Source: Micromonospora coxensis (GTDB lineage Bacteria; Actinomycetota; Actinomycetes; Mycobacteriales; Micromonosporaceae). Taken from it: a stretch of 64,000 nucleotides of DNA. The position numbers were made by a program, and so were the translations under genes. Shown here piece by piece: positions 38,090 through 45,319 of the stretch. The notes below the pieces were generated by a model. That model saw only the letters and a list, made by a program, of their open reading frames with translations. It searched no databases and had not been told where the DNA came from. Location: positions 5,084,001 through 5,148,000 of the forward strand of contig NZ_LT607753.1 of NCBI RefSeq assembly GCF_900090295.1. The letters are read 5' to 3'. Numbering within the stretch: position 1 is the first letter of the stretch; every line of letters begins with the position of its first letter.

Positions 38090-38332
38090 TCAGTTGAGCA
38101 GGGCGGCGACCAGCGCGACACCGATGATCGCGCCGACCACGCTCGCGGCCGCGGCGTACCAGCCGAGCGGCTTGTCGCCCAGCACCGCGCCGACGATGCC
38201 GAGCACCAGGCCGGCGATACCGAAGATCACCGGCGCCACGAAGATCGCGACGACGGCGAAGACGAAGGCCAGGATCGTGCAGATCCGGGCGGCGTTGCTG
38301 CGCGGGCGGGCGGTCGCGTGCATGTCGGCCAT
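38090..38332 (-). CDS. Small two-helix membrane protein
   Basis: An 80-residue protein starts MADMHATARPRSNAARICTI. Two long hydrophobic segments follow (LAFVFAVVAIFVAPVIFGIA and AAAASVVGAIIGVALVAALL) with a Gly-rich turn (LVLGIVGAVLGDKPLGW). The pattern resembles short actinomycete membrane proteins of the DUF4190 kind, but I cannot confirm the family. GGAGGA lies five bases before the ATG at 38332. It is convergent with ftsK. No function can be assigned. Confidence 0.7.
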   Translation of the reverse strand: MADMHATARPRSNAARICTILAFVFAVVAIFVAPVIFGIAGLVLGIVGAVLGDKPLGWYAAAASVVGAIIGVALVAALLN

Positions 38333-38434
38333 GACGTCCTCCGTGATGAGAGCCTTCAGTCCTGTGGTCGGGCGGTGCTTACCCACTCCGGCCTCGAAGT
38401 ACGCATCCGGGCGGATAGGGCGCAGCGGCCGGGG

Positions 38435-38749
38435 TCAGTGGAAGAGCTTCAGCCCGACCACACCCGCGACCACCAGCAGCAGGCAGAGGATCCGGGGCAG
38501 GCTGGCCGACTCGCCCAGCGCGACCATCCCGACCAGGGCGGTGCCGACCGCGCCGATGCCGACCCAGACCGCGTAGCCGGTGCCGACCGGGATGTCGCGC
38601 AGCGCGTACGCCAGGCCGGCCATGCTCGCCACCAGCGTCACCACGAAGACGATCGAGGGGAGCGGGCGACTGAAACCGGCGCTGCGGTCGAGGGAGACCG
38701 CCCACGCGGTCTCCAGCAGTCCGGAGAGCACCAGCACGATCCAGGCCAC
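38435..38749 (-). CDS. gdx: SMR family guanidinium exporter (Gdx/SugE type)
   Basis: The 104-residue protein has four membrane helices and the conserved Glu near residue 13 (VLVLSGLLETAWAVSLD). It matches the Gdx/SugE branch: GFSRPLPSIVFVVTLVASMA, LRDIPVGTGYAVWVGIGAVG, LVGMVALGESASLPRILCLL, and a final GLKLFH. Gdx proteins form antiparallel homodimers that export guanidinium in exchange for protons. A guanidine-III riboswitch precedes the gene, which strongly supports this substrate. GTG 38749 gives the family-typical MAWIVL start, with GAGG eight bases upstream. GTG 38758 is an alternative. Confidence 0.93.
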   Translation of the reverse strand: MAWIVLVLSGLLETAWAVSLDRSAGFSRPLPSIVFVVTLVASMAGLAYALRDIPVGTGYAVWVGIGAVGTALVGMVALGESASLPRILCLLLVVAGVVGLKLFH

Positions 38750-38758
38750 GGCGATCAC

Positions 38759-38801
38759 CTCGTCGCAAACGGGCCCCGGGCCACCAGGGAGCCGGGACGA
38801 G
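38759..38801 (-). promoter_or_regulatory. Candidate expression platform: helix that could hide the gdx Shine-Dalgarno
   Basis: On the minus strand CTCGTC (38801-38796) can pair with GACGAG (38764-38759), which contains the start of the GAGG ribosome binding site of gdx. CTCGTC could instead pair with the GACGAG inside the aptamer (38850-38845). This gives two exclusive folds for translational control. The ON/OFF direction is not clear from sequence. Confidence 0.45.
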
Positions 38802-38810
38802 TCGGGTTCG

Positions 38811-38855
38811 CGGGGCGTCTTGTCCTGACCGGGTACGCCCACCACTCGTCCGGGG
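38811..38855 (-). promoter_or_regulatory. Guanidine-III riboswitch (ykkC-III)
   Basis: Read on the minus strand, the element has CCGGACGAG, then GGGCGT, ACCCGGTCAGGACAAG and ACGCCC. This is the conserved guanidine-III consensus. GGGCGT (38840-38835) pairs with ACGCCC (38818-38813) to form P1. The 5' CCGG can form the pseudoknot with CCGG of ACCCGGTC. Compared with the Thermobifida form as I recall it, the P1 bases differ but remain complementary. It ends about 62 bases before the start codon of the exporter gene, the expected regulated partner. Confidence 0.93.
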
Positions 38856-38876
38856 TGGCCACGGCCACCGGAGCCG

Positions 38877-38885
38877 ACGCTAACA
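38877..38885 (-). promoter_or_regulatory. Extended -10 promoter of the riboswitch-gdx transcript
   Basis: On the minus strand TGTTAGCGT (38885-38877) fits an extended -10 box (TGN then TAGCGT). It would start RNA near 38870, about 15 bases before the aptamer. No good -35 is visible. Confidence 0.5.
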
Positions 38886-38941
38886 CCGGCGGGACGGCCC
38901 CGGGGGTGATCTCTCCCACCAACGGTTGAGTTCACGTCAAC

Positions 38942-38959
38942 TTCAGGTTGCATCCTGAA
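38942..38959. promoter_or_regulatory. Inverted repeat over the promoter of the OCD-family gene
   Basis: TTCAGG (38942-38947) and CCTGAA (38954-38959) form an inverted repeat that overlaps the -10 candidate CATCCT (38951-38956), which ends seven bases before ATG 38964. A repressor binding here would block transcription. A second small repeat, TTGA/TCAA, lies just upstream. Confidence 0.4.
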
Positions 38960-38963
38960 CCGC

Positions 38964-39887
38964 ATGACGTTGCTTGTCTCCGACCGGGAGGTCGCCGCCA
39001 CGCTGGACGCCGCCACCACCGTGGCGGCGATGCGGGACGCCCTGCTGGCCGCCCACGCCGGACGGCTCGTCGCCCCGCCCCGGGCGTCCGCCCCGCTGGG
39101 CGGCGGCCGGATGGTGCTCACCGCCGGCCACCTCACCGGCGAGTGGTACGGCTTCCGCTCGTACGACACCTTCGGGCTGCCGGAATCCGCGCAACTGGTG
39201 GTGCTGCACGACGCCCGTACCGGCGCGGTGCGGGCGGTGGCGGTCGGCGAGGAGCTGGGCTCGCGGCGTACCGGTGGGCTGGGCGGGGTGGCCGTCGACG
39301 CGCTCGCCCGCCCCGACGCGGCCACCCTCGGCGTGGTCGGCTCCGGCCGGCAGGCGTGGACGCAGGTCTGGGCAACCGCGGCGGTGCGCCCGCTGCGCGA
39401 GGTGACCGTGCACAGCCGCTCGGCGGCCCGCCGAACCGCGTTCGCCGCCCGGGTCCGCGTCGAGCTGGGCGTGCCGGCCCGCGCCGTCGACACCGCCCGG
39501 GAGGCCGTCACCGACCGGGACGTCGTGGTGCTCGCCACCACCAGCGTCACGCCGGTGATCGACGCCGCCGACCTCGCCCCCGGCACCCACGTGAGCACCG
39601 TCGGCTTCAAGCAGACCGACCGGCACGAGTTCGGCACCGACCTGCTCGACGTCGCCGACGTGCTGGTCACCGACTCCCCGGCCCAGGCGGGCGCGTACTC
39701 CCCGCCGATGCTGGCCGCCGTCGAGCCGTACGCGGGGCGGCTGCGCGACCTGGGCGCGGTGCTCGCCGGATCCGTCGCCGGCCGGACCGGCGCGGACCAG
39801 ATCTCGGTCTTCTGCTCCACCGGCCTGGCCGGGACGGAGGTCTTCCTCCTCGACCGGCTGGTCCTGCTCGGCGCGGCGGCCGTCTGA
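38964..39887 (+). CDS. Ornithine cyclodeaminase/mu-crystallin family protein
   Basis: The 307-residue protein has the family's N-terminal substrate domain ([20 protein letters not shown] to [20 protein letters not shown]). The Rossmann domain follows, with [20 protein letters not shown] (GxGxQA near residues 120-127), then [10 protein letters not shown] and [19 protein letters not shown]. The family includes ornithine cyclodeaminase, ketimine reductases, alanine dehydrogenase and siderophore-precursor enzymes, so the exact reaction cannot be assigned. CATCCT seven bases before the ATG suggests a leaderless message. The gene is divergent from the guanidine riboswitch-gdx unit. Confidence 0.88.
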   Translation: MTLLVSDREVAATLDAATTVAAMRDALLAAHAGRLVAPPRASAPLGGGRMVLTAGHLTGEWYGFRSYDTFGLPESAQLVVLHDARTGAVRAVAVGEELGSRRTGGLGGVAVDALARPDAATLGVVGSGRQAWTQVWATAAVRPLREVTVHSRSAARRTAFAARVRVELGVPARAVDTAREAVTDRDVVVLATTSVTPVIDAADLAPGTHVSTVGFKQTDRHEFGTDLLDVADVLVTDSPAQAGAYSPPMLAAVEPYAGRLRDLGAVLAGSVAGRTGADQISVFCSTGLAGTEVFLLDRLVLLGAAAV

Positions 39888-39973
39888 CCGCGGACCCGCG
39901 CCGGCCCGCCCTCTCGGCTGCCCCGGCCCCGAAGCGGGCCCGGCCGGCGTGGGGAGCGGGCGGGGGGATGTGA

Positions 39974-39991
39974 GCCGCCCGATGGGGCGGC
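39974..39991 (+). terminator. Weak hairpin after the OCD-family gene
   Basis: GCCGCCC (39974-39980) pairs with GGGCGGC (39985-39991) around a four-base loop, about 87 bases after the stop. It is a possible weak terminator upstream of rimO. Confidence 0.35.
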
Positions 39992-40023
39992 CCGCCGTTG
40001 CCGGGTCCCGCCGGAGCGCCCGG

Positions 40024-40029
40024 TACCCT
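40024..40029 (+). promoter_or_regulatory. Leaderless -10 element of rimO (TACCCT)
   Basis: TACCCT ends six bases before GTG 40036 but only three before ATG 40033. Transcription should therefore start at the GTG. Confidence 0.5.
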
Positions 40030-40035
40030 CGGATG

Positions 40036-41535
40036 GTGTCTGCCACCTCCCCCACGCATGCCGCCGACGGCCGCCGCGTCGCCCTGCTGACCCTGGGCTG
40101 CGCCCGTAACGAGGTCGACTCGGAGGAGTTGGCCGCCCGGCTGCACGCCGACGGCTGGCAGGTCACCACGGACGGCGAGGGCGCCGACGTGGTGGTCGTC
40201 AACACCTGCGGCTTCGTGGAGAAGGCCAAGCAGGACTCGATCCAGACCCTGCTCGCCGCCGCCGACACCGGCGCCAAGGTGGTCGCGGCCGGCTGCATGG
40301 CCGAGCGGTACGGCCGTGAGCTGGCCGACAGCCTGCCGGAGGCGCAGGCCGTGCTGAGCTTCGACGACTACCCGGACATCGCCGCCCGGCTGGACGCGGT
40401 CGTCGCCGGTGAGGCGATCGACGCGCACGTCCCGCGCGACCGGCGCGAGCTGCTGCCGCTCACCCCGGTCAAGCGGCGGGAGTCGGCCGTCTCGCTGCCC
40501 GGCCACGGCACGCCCGTGCGGGGCACGGTGGAGACCGACGAGCACACCCCCGCCCACCTGCGGCCGGTGCTGCGCCGCCGGCTCGACACCGGCCCGGTCG
40601 CCTCGCTGAAGCTGGCCAGCGGCTGCGACCGGCGCTGCGCGTTCTGCGCCATCCCCGCCTTCCGCGGCGCCTTCGTCTCGCGTACCCCGGACGAGTTGCT
40701 CGCCGAGGCGGAGTGGCTGGCCAAGACCGGTGTACGGGAGCTGGTGCTGGTCAGCGAGAACTCCACCTCGTACGGCAAGGACCTGGGGGACCCGCGCGCC
40801 CTGGAGAAGCTGCTGCCGCAGCTGGCCGCGATCGACGGCATCGTCCGGGTGCGGGCCAGCTACCTCCAGCCCGCCGAGACCCGGCCCGGCCTGGTCGAGG
40901 CGATCGCCACCACGCCGGGGGTGGCCGCCTACTTCGACCTGTCGTTCCAGCACTCCAGCGAGCCGGTGCTGCGCCGGATGCGCCGTTTCGGCTCCACCGA
41001 CCGGTTCCTTGAGCTGCTGGCCGGTGCCCGCGCCCTGGCCCCCGAGGCCGGCGCGCGGAGCAACTTCATCGTCGGCTTCCCCGGCGAGACCCGGGCCGAC
41101 TACGAGGAGTTGGTCCGCTTCCTGACCGAGGCGCGGCTCGACGCCATCGGGGTCTTCGACTACAGCGACGAGGACGGCACCGAGGCCGCCGGACTGTCCG
41201 GCAAGGTGTCCACCGCCACGATCAAGCGCCGCTACGACAGGCTCGCCGCGCTCGCCGACGAGCTCTGCTCGCAGCGGGCCGAGGAGCGGCTCGGCTCCCG
41301 GGTCGAGGTGCTCGTCGACTCGATCACCGACAACGTCGTCGAGGGTCGGGCCGCCCACCAGGCCCCCGAGGTCGACGGCTCCACCACGCTGGTGGCCCCC
41401 GAGGGCGCCGGCGTCGACCTCGCCGCGCTGCGCCCCGGCGACCTGGTCCGGGCCACGGTGACCGCGACCGAGGGTGTCGACCTGGTGGCCGTACCGGATG
41501 AGATGATCTCGGCGGCGCCCGGCGCGGAACGGTGA
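40036..41535 (+). CDS. rimO: Ribosomal protein S12 methylthiotransferase RimO
   Basis: RimO is a radical-SAM enzyme that methylthiolates an Asp of ribosomal protein S12. The 499-residue protein has the UPF0004 domain with [16 protein letters not shown] (Cys 22) and [20 protein letters not shown]. The radical-SAM cluster motif is [20 protein letters not shown] (CxxxCxxC near residues 197-204). A C-terminal TRAM domain ([20 protein letters not shown]) completes it. These features fit RimO rather than the tRNA enzyme MiaB. The stop overlaps the GTG of pgsA. An ATG three bases upstream (40033) is the alternative start. Confidence 0.96.
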   Translation: MSATSPTHAADGRRVALLTLGCARNEVDSEELAARLHADGWQVTTDGEGADVVVVNTCGFVEKAKQDSIQTLLAAADTGAKVVAAGCMAERYGRELADSLPEAQAVLSFDDYPDIAARLDAVVAGEAIDAHVPRDRRELLPLTPVKRRESAVSLPGHGTPVRGTVETDEHTPAHLRPVLRRRLDTGPVASLKLASGCDRRCAFCAIPAFRGAFVSRTPDELLAEAEWLAKTGVRELVLVSENSTSYGKDLGDPRALEKLLPQLAAIDGIVRVRASYLQPAETRPGLVEAIATTPGVAAYFDLSFQHSSEPVLRRMRRFGSTDRFLELLAGARALAPEAGARSNFIVGFPGETRADYEELVRFLTEARLDAIGVFDYSDEDGTEAAGLSGKVSTATIKRRYDRLAALADELCSQRAEERLGSRVEVLVDSITDNVVEGRAAHQAPEVDGSTTLVAPEGAGVDLAALRPGDLVRATVTATEGVDLVAVPDEMISAAPGAER

Positions 41536-42230
41536 CGGCGGGCCCGGAGGGAGCGGGGGAGCCACGTGGTGCGGTGCCAGGTACGCCACGGCGGCCGGAG
41601 CGGGGTGCGGCGGTGACCGGGGCGACGGAGTCCGCGCCGGTGGTCGCCCGGGTGCCGGTGCTCAACGCGGCGAACGGGTTGACCCTGCTGCGGTTGCTGC
41701 TGGTGCCGGTCTTCGCCGGGTCGGTGGTCGCCTCGGGGATGAGCCATGCCGGCTGGCGTACCGCCGCCTGCCTGATCTTCGTGGTCGCCTCGGTGACCGA
41801 CCTGGTCGACGGCTGGATCGCCCGCCGCTTCGGCCTGGTCACCTCGGTCGGCAAGGTGGCCGACCCGATCGCGGACAAGGCGCTCACCGGCGCGGCGCTG
41901 CTGCTGCTCTCCTGGTACGACCGGCTGCCCTGGTGGGTGACCGCGGTGATCCTCGCCCGCGAGCTGGGCATCACCGCGCTGCGCTTCTGGGTGATCCGGC
42001 ACGGGGTGATCGCGGCCAGTCGCGGGGGCAAGGCCAAGACCGCGCTGCAGATCCTGGCGATCACCTGGTACCTGTGGCCGATGCCGGCCGCCCTGGCCGT
42101 GGTCGGTCCGTGGATCATGGCCGCCGCCGTGCTGGTCACCGTGGTGACCGGCTTCGACTACGTCGCCCAGGCGCTGCGCCTGCGTCGCCCGACCGGTCGA
42201 CCGGACGGGCCCGATCCGTCGACCGGATGA
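41532..42230 (+). CDS. pgsA: CDP-diacylglycerol-glycerol-3-phosphate 3-phosphatidyltransferase
   Basis: PgsA makes phosphatidylglycerol phosphate, the committed step to anionic phospholipids. The 232-residue protein has an unstructured N-terminus of about 40 residues, then six membrane segments. The CDP-alcohol phosphotransferase motif is [20 protein letters not shown] (DG-x2-AR-x8-G-x3-D-x3-D). It begins [20 protein letters not shown] after the extension. GTG 41532 overlaps the rimO stop. An internal GTG at 41612 ([10 protein letters not shown]) would remove the odd extension and is plausible. Confidence 0.95.
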   Translation: MTAGPEGAGEPRGAVPGTPRRPERGAAVTGATESAPVVARVPVLNAANGLTLLRLLLVPVFAGSVVASGMSHAGWRTAACLIFVVASVTDLVDGWIARRFGLVTSVGKVADPIADKALTGAALLLLSWYDRLPWWVTAVILARELGITALRFWVIRHGVIAASRGGKAKTALQILAITWYLWPMPAALAVVGPWIMAAAVLVTVVTGFDYVAQALRLRRPTGRPDGPDPSTG

Positions 42231-42264
42231 GTAGGTGACGGGACAGGGGGAAGGGACAGCTGCC

Positions 42265-42828
42265 ATGGCGACGGATGCGAATCACGAGCGACCCGCGGGG
42301 AGCCCGGCGGCGGGTGTGGTGCACCGGCTGCACGAGCGGCGCGAGACCCTGGCCACCGTCGAGTCCCTGACCGGTGGGCTGCTCTCCGCCGCGATCGTCG
42401 AGATCGCCGGGGTGAGCGGCATCTACCGGGGCGGCCTGGTCACCTACGCCACCGAACTGAAGTCGCAGCTGGCCGGCGTACCGGAGGAGCTGCTGGCCGA
42501 GCGCGGGCCGGTCGACCCGGACGTGGCCGTCGCCCTCGCCGAGGGCGGGCGGCGGCGCTGCGGGGCCGACTGGGGGCTGGCCACCACCGGCGTGGCCGGG
42601 CCGGAGCCGCAGGACGGCAAGCCGGTCGGGCTGGTCTACGTCGCGGCGGCCGGGCCGACCGGGGCGGTCGTCCGCCGGCTCGACCTCGACGGCGGCCGTG
42701 ACCACATCCGCGCGGCCGCGGTGATCGAGGCGTTACGGCTGCTCACCGAGCAGATCCAGGACGCCGGGGACGCCGCCGGGCCGGCCGCCGGGGACGACGG
42801 CACGCGCACCCCGGCCGGCCGGCGGTGA
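42265..42828 (+). CDS. cinA: CinA C-terminal domain protein (nicotinamide-nucleotide amidohydrolase PncC type)
   Basis: The 187-residue protein is a stand-alone CinA C domain. The typical stretch is LATVESLTGGLLSAAIVEIA, then SGIYRGGLVTYATELKSQLA and CGADWGLATTGVAGPEPQDG, ending GLVYVAAAGP. This domain deamidates nicotinamide mononucleotide in some bacteria; the activity is inferred here. ATG 42265 is chosen over GTG 42235 because GAAGGGA lies well placed upstream. It lies between pgsA and clgR, the standard actinobacterial order. Confidence 0.92.
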   Translation: MATDANHERPAGSPAAGVVHRLHERRETLATVESLTGGLLSAAIVEIAGVSGIYRGGLVTYATELKSQLAGVPEELLAERGPVDPDVAVALAEGGRRRCGADWGLATTGVAGPEPQDGKPVGLVYVAAAGPTGAVVRRLDLDGGRDHIRAAAVIEALRLLTEQIQDAGDAAGPAAGDDGTRTPAGRR

Positions 42829-42991
42829 GCCGCGTGATCGGATTTGACCGCCGGGGTGGGATGTCGCCGGGCCGGTCAACGGGTACGGTTGCGGGAAGGC
42901 TCCGGCGCGCGACGTCGGCGTCGGCGCGGGACACCGCGCGCGGCGCGGGCGAACGCCCGGACGAGAGGTGTTCCCGTCAGGGGGAGGTGCG

Positions 42992-43435
42992 ATGGTCCTG
43001 CTCCGCCGCGTGATCGGCGACGCACTGCGGGCGCGCCGGCAGGGTCAGCACCGCACCCTGCGCGAGGTCTCCACCGCCGCCAACGTCAGCCTCGGCTACC
43101 TGTCCGAGATCGAGCGCGGCCAGAAGGAGCCCTCCAGCGAGCTGCTGGCCGCGATCTGCGACGCGCTCGGCGCCCGCCTGTCCGAGCTGCTGCGTGAGGT
43201 GAGCGACACCGTCGCCCTCGCCGAGCAGATGCCGGGCGTGCTCGTGCCGGTGCAGGACGAGCCGGCGTCCGTGCCGGCCGCCGCCCCGGTGCGCAAGGCC
43301 ACCAACCGGGGTGTCCGGCAGGTCACCTCGGACGGCAAGGTCGCCGTGCAGGTCCGCCAGGACTCGCCGCTCAAGGCCACCCTGCGCAGCACCCGGGTCC
43401 GTCCCTCGGACCGGGACGTGGTCTGCGCCGCCTGA
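42992..43435 (+). CDS. clgR: XRE-type transcriptional regulator ClgR
   Basis: ClgR activates Clp protease genes and, in mycobacteria, the psp envelope-stress operon. The 147-residue protein has an HTH_3 domain at residues 8-64: [20 protein letters not shown] followed by [20 protein letters not shown] linker and a C-terminal tail ([20 protein letters not shown], ending VVCAA) follow. The short nonpolar end is notable because ClgR of Streptomyces is itself degraded by Clp through a C-terminal Ala-Ala signal, and the VCAA ending fits that. GGGGGAGG precedes ATG 42992. pspA and pspM follow. Confidence 0.94.
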   Translation: MVLLRRVIGDALRARRQGQHRTLREVSTAANVSLGYLSEIERGQKEPSSELLAAICDALGARLSELLREVSDTVALAEQMPGVLVPVQDEPASVPAAAPVRKATNRGVRQVTSDGKVAVQVRQDSPLKATLRSTRVRPSDRDVVCAA

Positions 43436-43629
43436 CGGCTGTTCGCGTCGCGTGGCCGGGTCCGTCCCCGCCGCGTAGGGTTGATCGTGGGCCGCGTGGC
43501 GCTCTCCCGCGGTACGGATGCCCCGCTGGCACCCGGCTGCGACGATGGGGACACGCCGCGCGGCCGGCGGGTCGGCCCCGTCCGGCACCGGCCGAGGCGC
43601 AGCGACGCTACTGAGGGGATACCGCGGAG

Positions 43630-44505
43630 ATGGCGAACCCGTTCGTCAAGGGCTGGCACTACCTGATGGCGCTCTTCGGGGCCAAGATCGACGAGCACGC
43701 CGATCCGAAGGTGCAGATCCAGCAGGCCGTCGAGGAGGCGCAGCGCCAGCACCAGGCGCTGGTCCAGCAGGCCGCCGCGGTGATCGGCAACCAGCGGCAG
43801 CTGGAGATGAAGCTCTCCCGGCAGATGTCCGAGGTCGAGCGCCTCCAGGCCAACGCCCGCCAGGCGCTCGTCCTCGCCGACCAGGCCCGGGCCCGGGGGG
43901 ACGAGGCCGAGGCCGGCCGCTACGAGCAGTCCGCCCAGGTGCTCGCCACCCAGCTGGTCTCCGCCGAGCAGGCCACCGAGGACCTGAAGACCCTGCACGA
44001 CCAGGCGCTCGGCGCCGCCGCCCAGGCCCGGCGCGCGGTGGAGAACAACTCGATGATCCTCCAGCAGAAGCTGGCCGAGCGCACCAAGCTGCTCAGCCAG
44101 CTGGAGCAGGCCAAGATGCAGGAGAGCGTGGCCCGCTCGCTGGAGTCGATGTCGGCGATCACCGCCGGCGGCAACGTGCCCACCCTGGACGAGGTGCGCG
44201 ACCGCATCGAGCGGCGCTACGCCACCGCGATGGGCCGGGCCGAACTGGCCGGCAACTCCGTCGAGGGACGGATGCTGGAGATCCAGAAGTCGACGCTGGA
44301 CGCCGCCGGCTCCTCCCGGCTGGAGCAGATCCGCTCCAGCATGGCCGGCGAGCAGCTCTCCGGCCAGCAGGACCGTCCGGGCGTGCAGCAGCAGGCGAAG
44401 CCGGCCGAGCCGGTGGCCGACCCGGCCGCCGCCGCCCGGCTCGACGAGATCCGGGCCAGCATGGGCCGCGAACGCGGCACGGGTGACACCAGCGCCGCCG
44501 GCTGA
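43630..44505 (+). CDS. pspA: Phage-shock protein PspA/IM30 family
   Basis: PspA-family proteins assemble on the inner membrane and preserve it under stress. The 291-residue protein is almost entirely coiled coil. [20 protein letters not shown] at the start is followed by [20 protein letters not shown] and long Gln/Glu/Ala-rich heptads to about residue 230. A Pro/Ala-rich tail ends the protein. The order clgR-pspA-pspM is the same as in Mycobacterium tuberculosis. The 194-base gap before the gene probably holds its promoter. The nearest spaced ribosome-binding candidate is GAGGGG, 11 bases upstream; GGAG abuts the ATG. Confidence 0.95.
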   Translation: MANPFVKGWHYLMALFGAKIDEHADPKVQIQQAVEEAQRQHQALVQQAAAVIGNQRQLEMKLSRQMSEVERLQANARQALVLADQARARGDEAEAGRYEQSAQVLATQLVSAEQATEDLKTLHDQALGAAAQARRAVENNSMILQQKLAERTKLLSQLEQAKMQESVARSLESMSAITAGGNVPTLDEVRDRIERRYATAMGRAELAGNSVEGRMLEIQKSTLDAAGSSRLEQIRSSMAGEQLSGQQDRPGVQQQAKPAEPVADPAAAARLDEIRASMGRERGTGDTSAAG

Positions 44506-44529
44506 GCGGCGGCTCACGAGGAGGTAGCG

Positions 44530-45315
44530 GTGGCGGACGAGCGAGCGCGACACTTCCGTCGGCTGCGCCGGCTGCGGCGCTCCGCCCGACGGTGGAGCGT
44601 CCTGGCCGGTGGGCTCGGTGGCGCGGCCGCCGTGCTGACCCCGTACGCCGGGATCGGGCTGCCCGACGCGGCCTGGGCCGCCGGCGCGGGCGGCGCGGTG
44701 GCGCTGGCCGCCTGGCGCTGGGTCGACCTGCGGGCCCTCGCGGCCCGTCCCGTCCCACCCGCCCTCGACCCGGCCGAGGCCGCCGCCCGGTCCCGGGCCC
44801 GGCTCGTCGCCGCCGTCGAGCGGCTCCCCGTCGGTCCCGGCGTGCTCGCCGAGGCCCGGCGGCTGCGCTCCCGGCTCGCGCTGCGCGGCACCGCCGCCGC
44901 GGCGCCGTGGGCCCGGCTGGACCGGGCCGCGCTGACCCTCGCCGGCATGACGCCCCGGCTCACCGGGCTGGCCGAGCCGGCCGTCCTGGAGGCCGCCGCG
45001 GCCGACCGCTCCCTGCGGGACCTCGCCGGGCGGGTGGCGAGCGTCGACCGCGCCCTGCGGGTCGCCCCGCCGGAGGCCCGGCCCCGGCTGGTCGAGGCGC
45101 GGCGGGACCTGGTCGGCCAGTTGGAGAGCGGGGTGGCCGCGTACGAGGCGCTGGTGGCGGCGGCGGCCGGGTACGTCGCCGAGGACGCCCGCCCGAGCAC
45201 CGAGCACCCGGCCGCCTCCCGGCTGACCGAGGCGACCGACCTGCTGCACGGGGTGGCCTCGGCCTTGGCCGAGCTGCGCGCCGCCGGCGACCCGATGCGC
45301 GCCCCCACCCGCTGA
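44530..45315 (+). CDS. pspM: PspM-like membrane partner of PspA
   Basis: The 261-residue protein starts with a basic segment (RARHFRRLRRLRRSARRWSV) and two adjacent membrane helices (LAGGLGGAAAVLTPYAGIGL and AWAAGAGGAVALAAWRWVDL). A cytoplasmic helical domain rich in Ala and Arg follows. Topology and position directly after pspA match PspM of actinobacteria, which anchors PspA signalling at the membrane. GGAGG lies five to six bases before GTG 44530. It ends five bases before the convergent multicopper-oxidase-like gene, leaving no room for a separate terminator. Confidence 0.88.
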   Translation: MADERARHFRRLRRLRRSARRWSVLAGGLGGAAAVLTPYAGIGLPDAAWAAGAGGAVALAAWRWVDLRALAARPVPPALDPAEAAARSRARLVAAVERLPVGPGVLAEARRLRSRLALRGTAAAAPWARLDRAALTLAGMTPRLTGLAEPAVLEAAAADRSLRDLAGRVASVDRALRVAPPEARPRLVEARRDLVGQLESGVAAYEALVAAAAGYVAEDARPSTEHPAASRLTEATDLLHGVASALAELRAAGDPMRAPTR

Positions 45316-45319
45316 GGGC

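Noticed and set aside
43436..43460. ClgR binding site (CGC-N-GCG pattern) before pspA
   Set aside because: GTTCGCGTCGCG is present, but the spacing between CGC and GCG is three bases rather than the five of the motif I recall, so I did not list it.
43481..43666. A 61-codon frame with TAGGGT five bases upstream, between clgR and pspA
   Set aside because: It overlaps the start of pspA in another frame and encodes an Arg/Pro-rich low-complexity peptide. The hexamer may instead be part of the pspA promoter.
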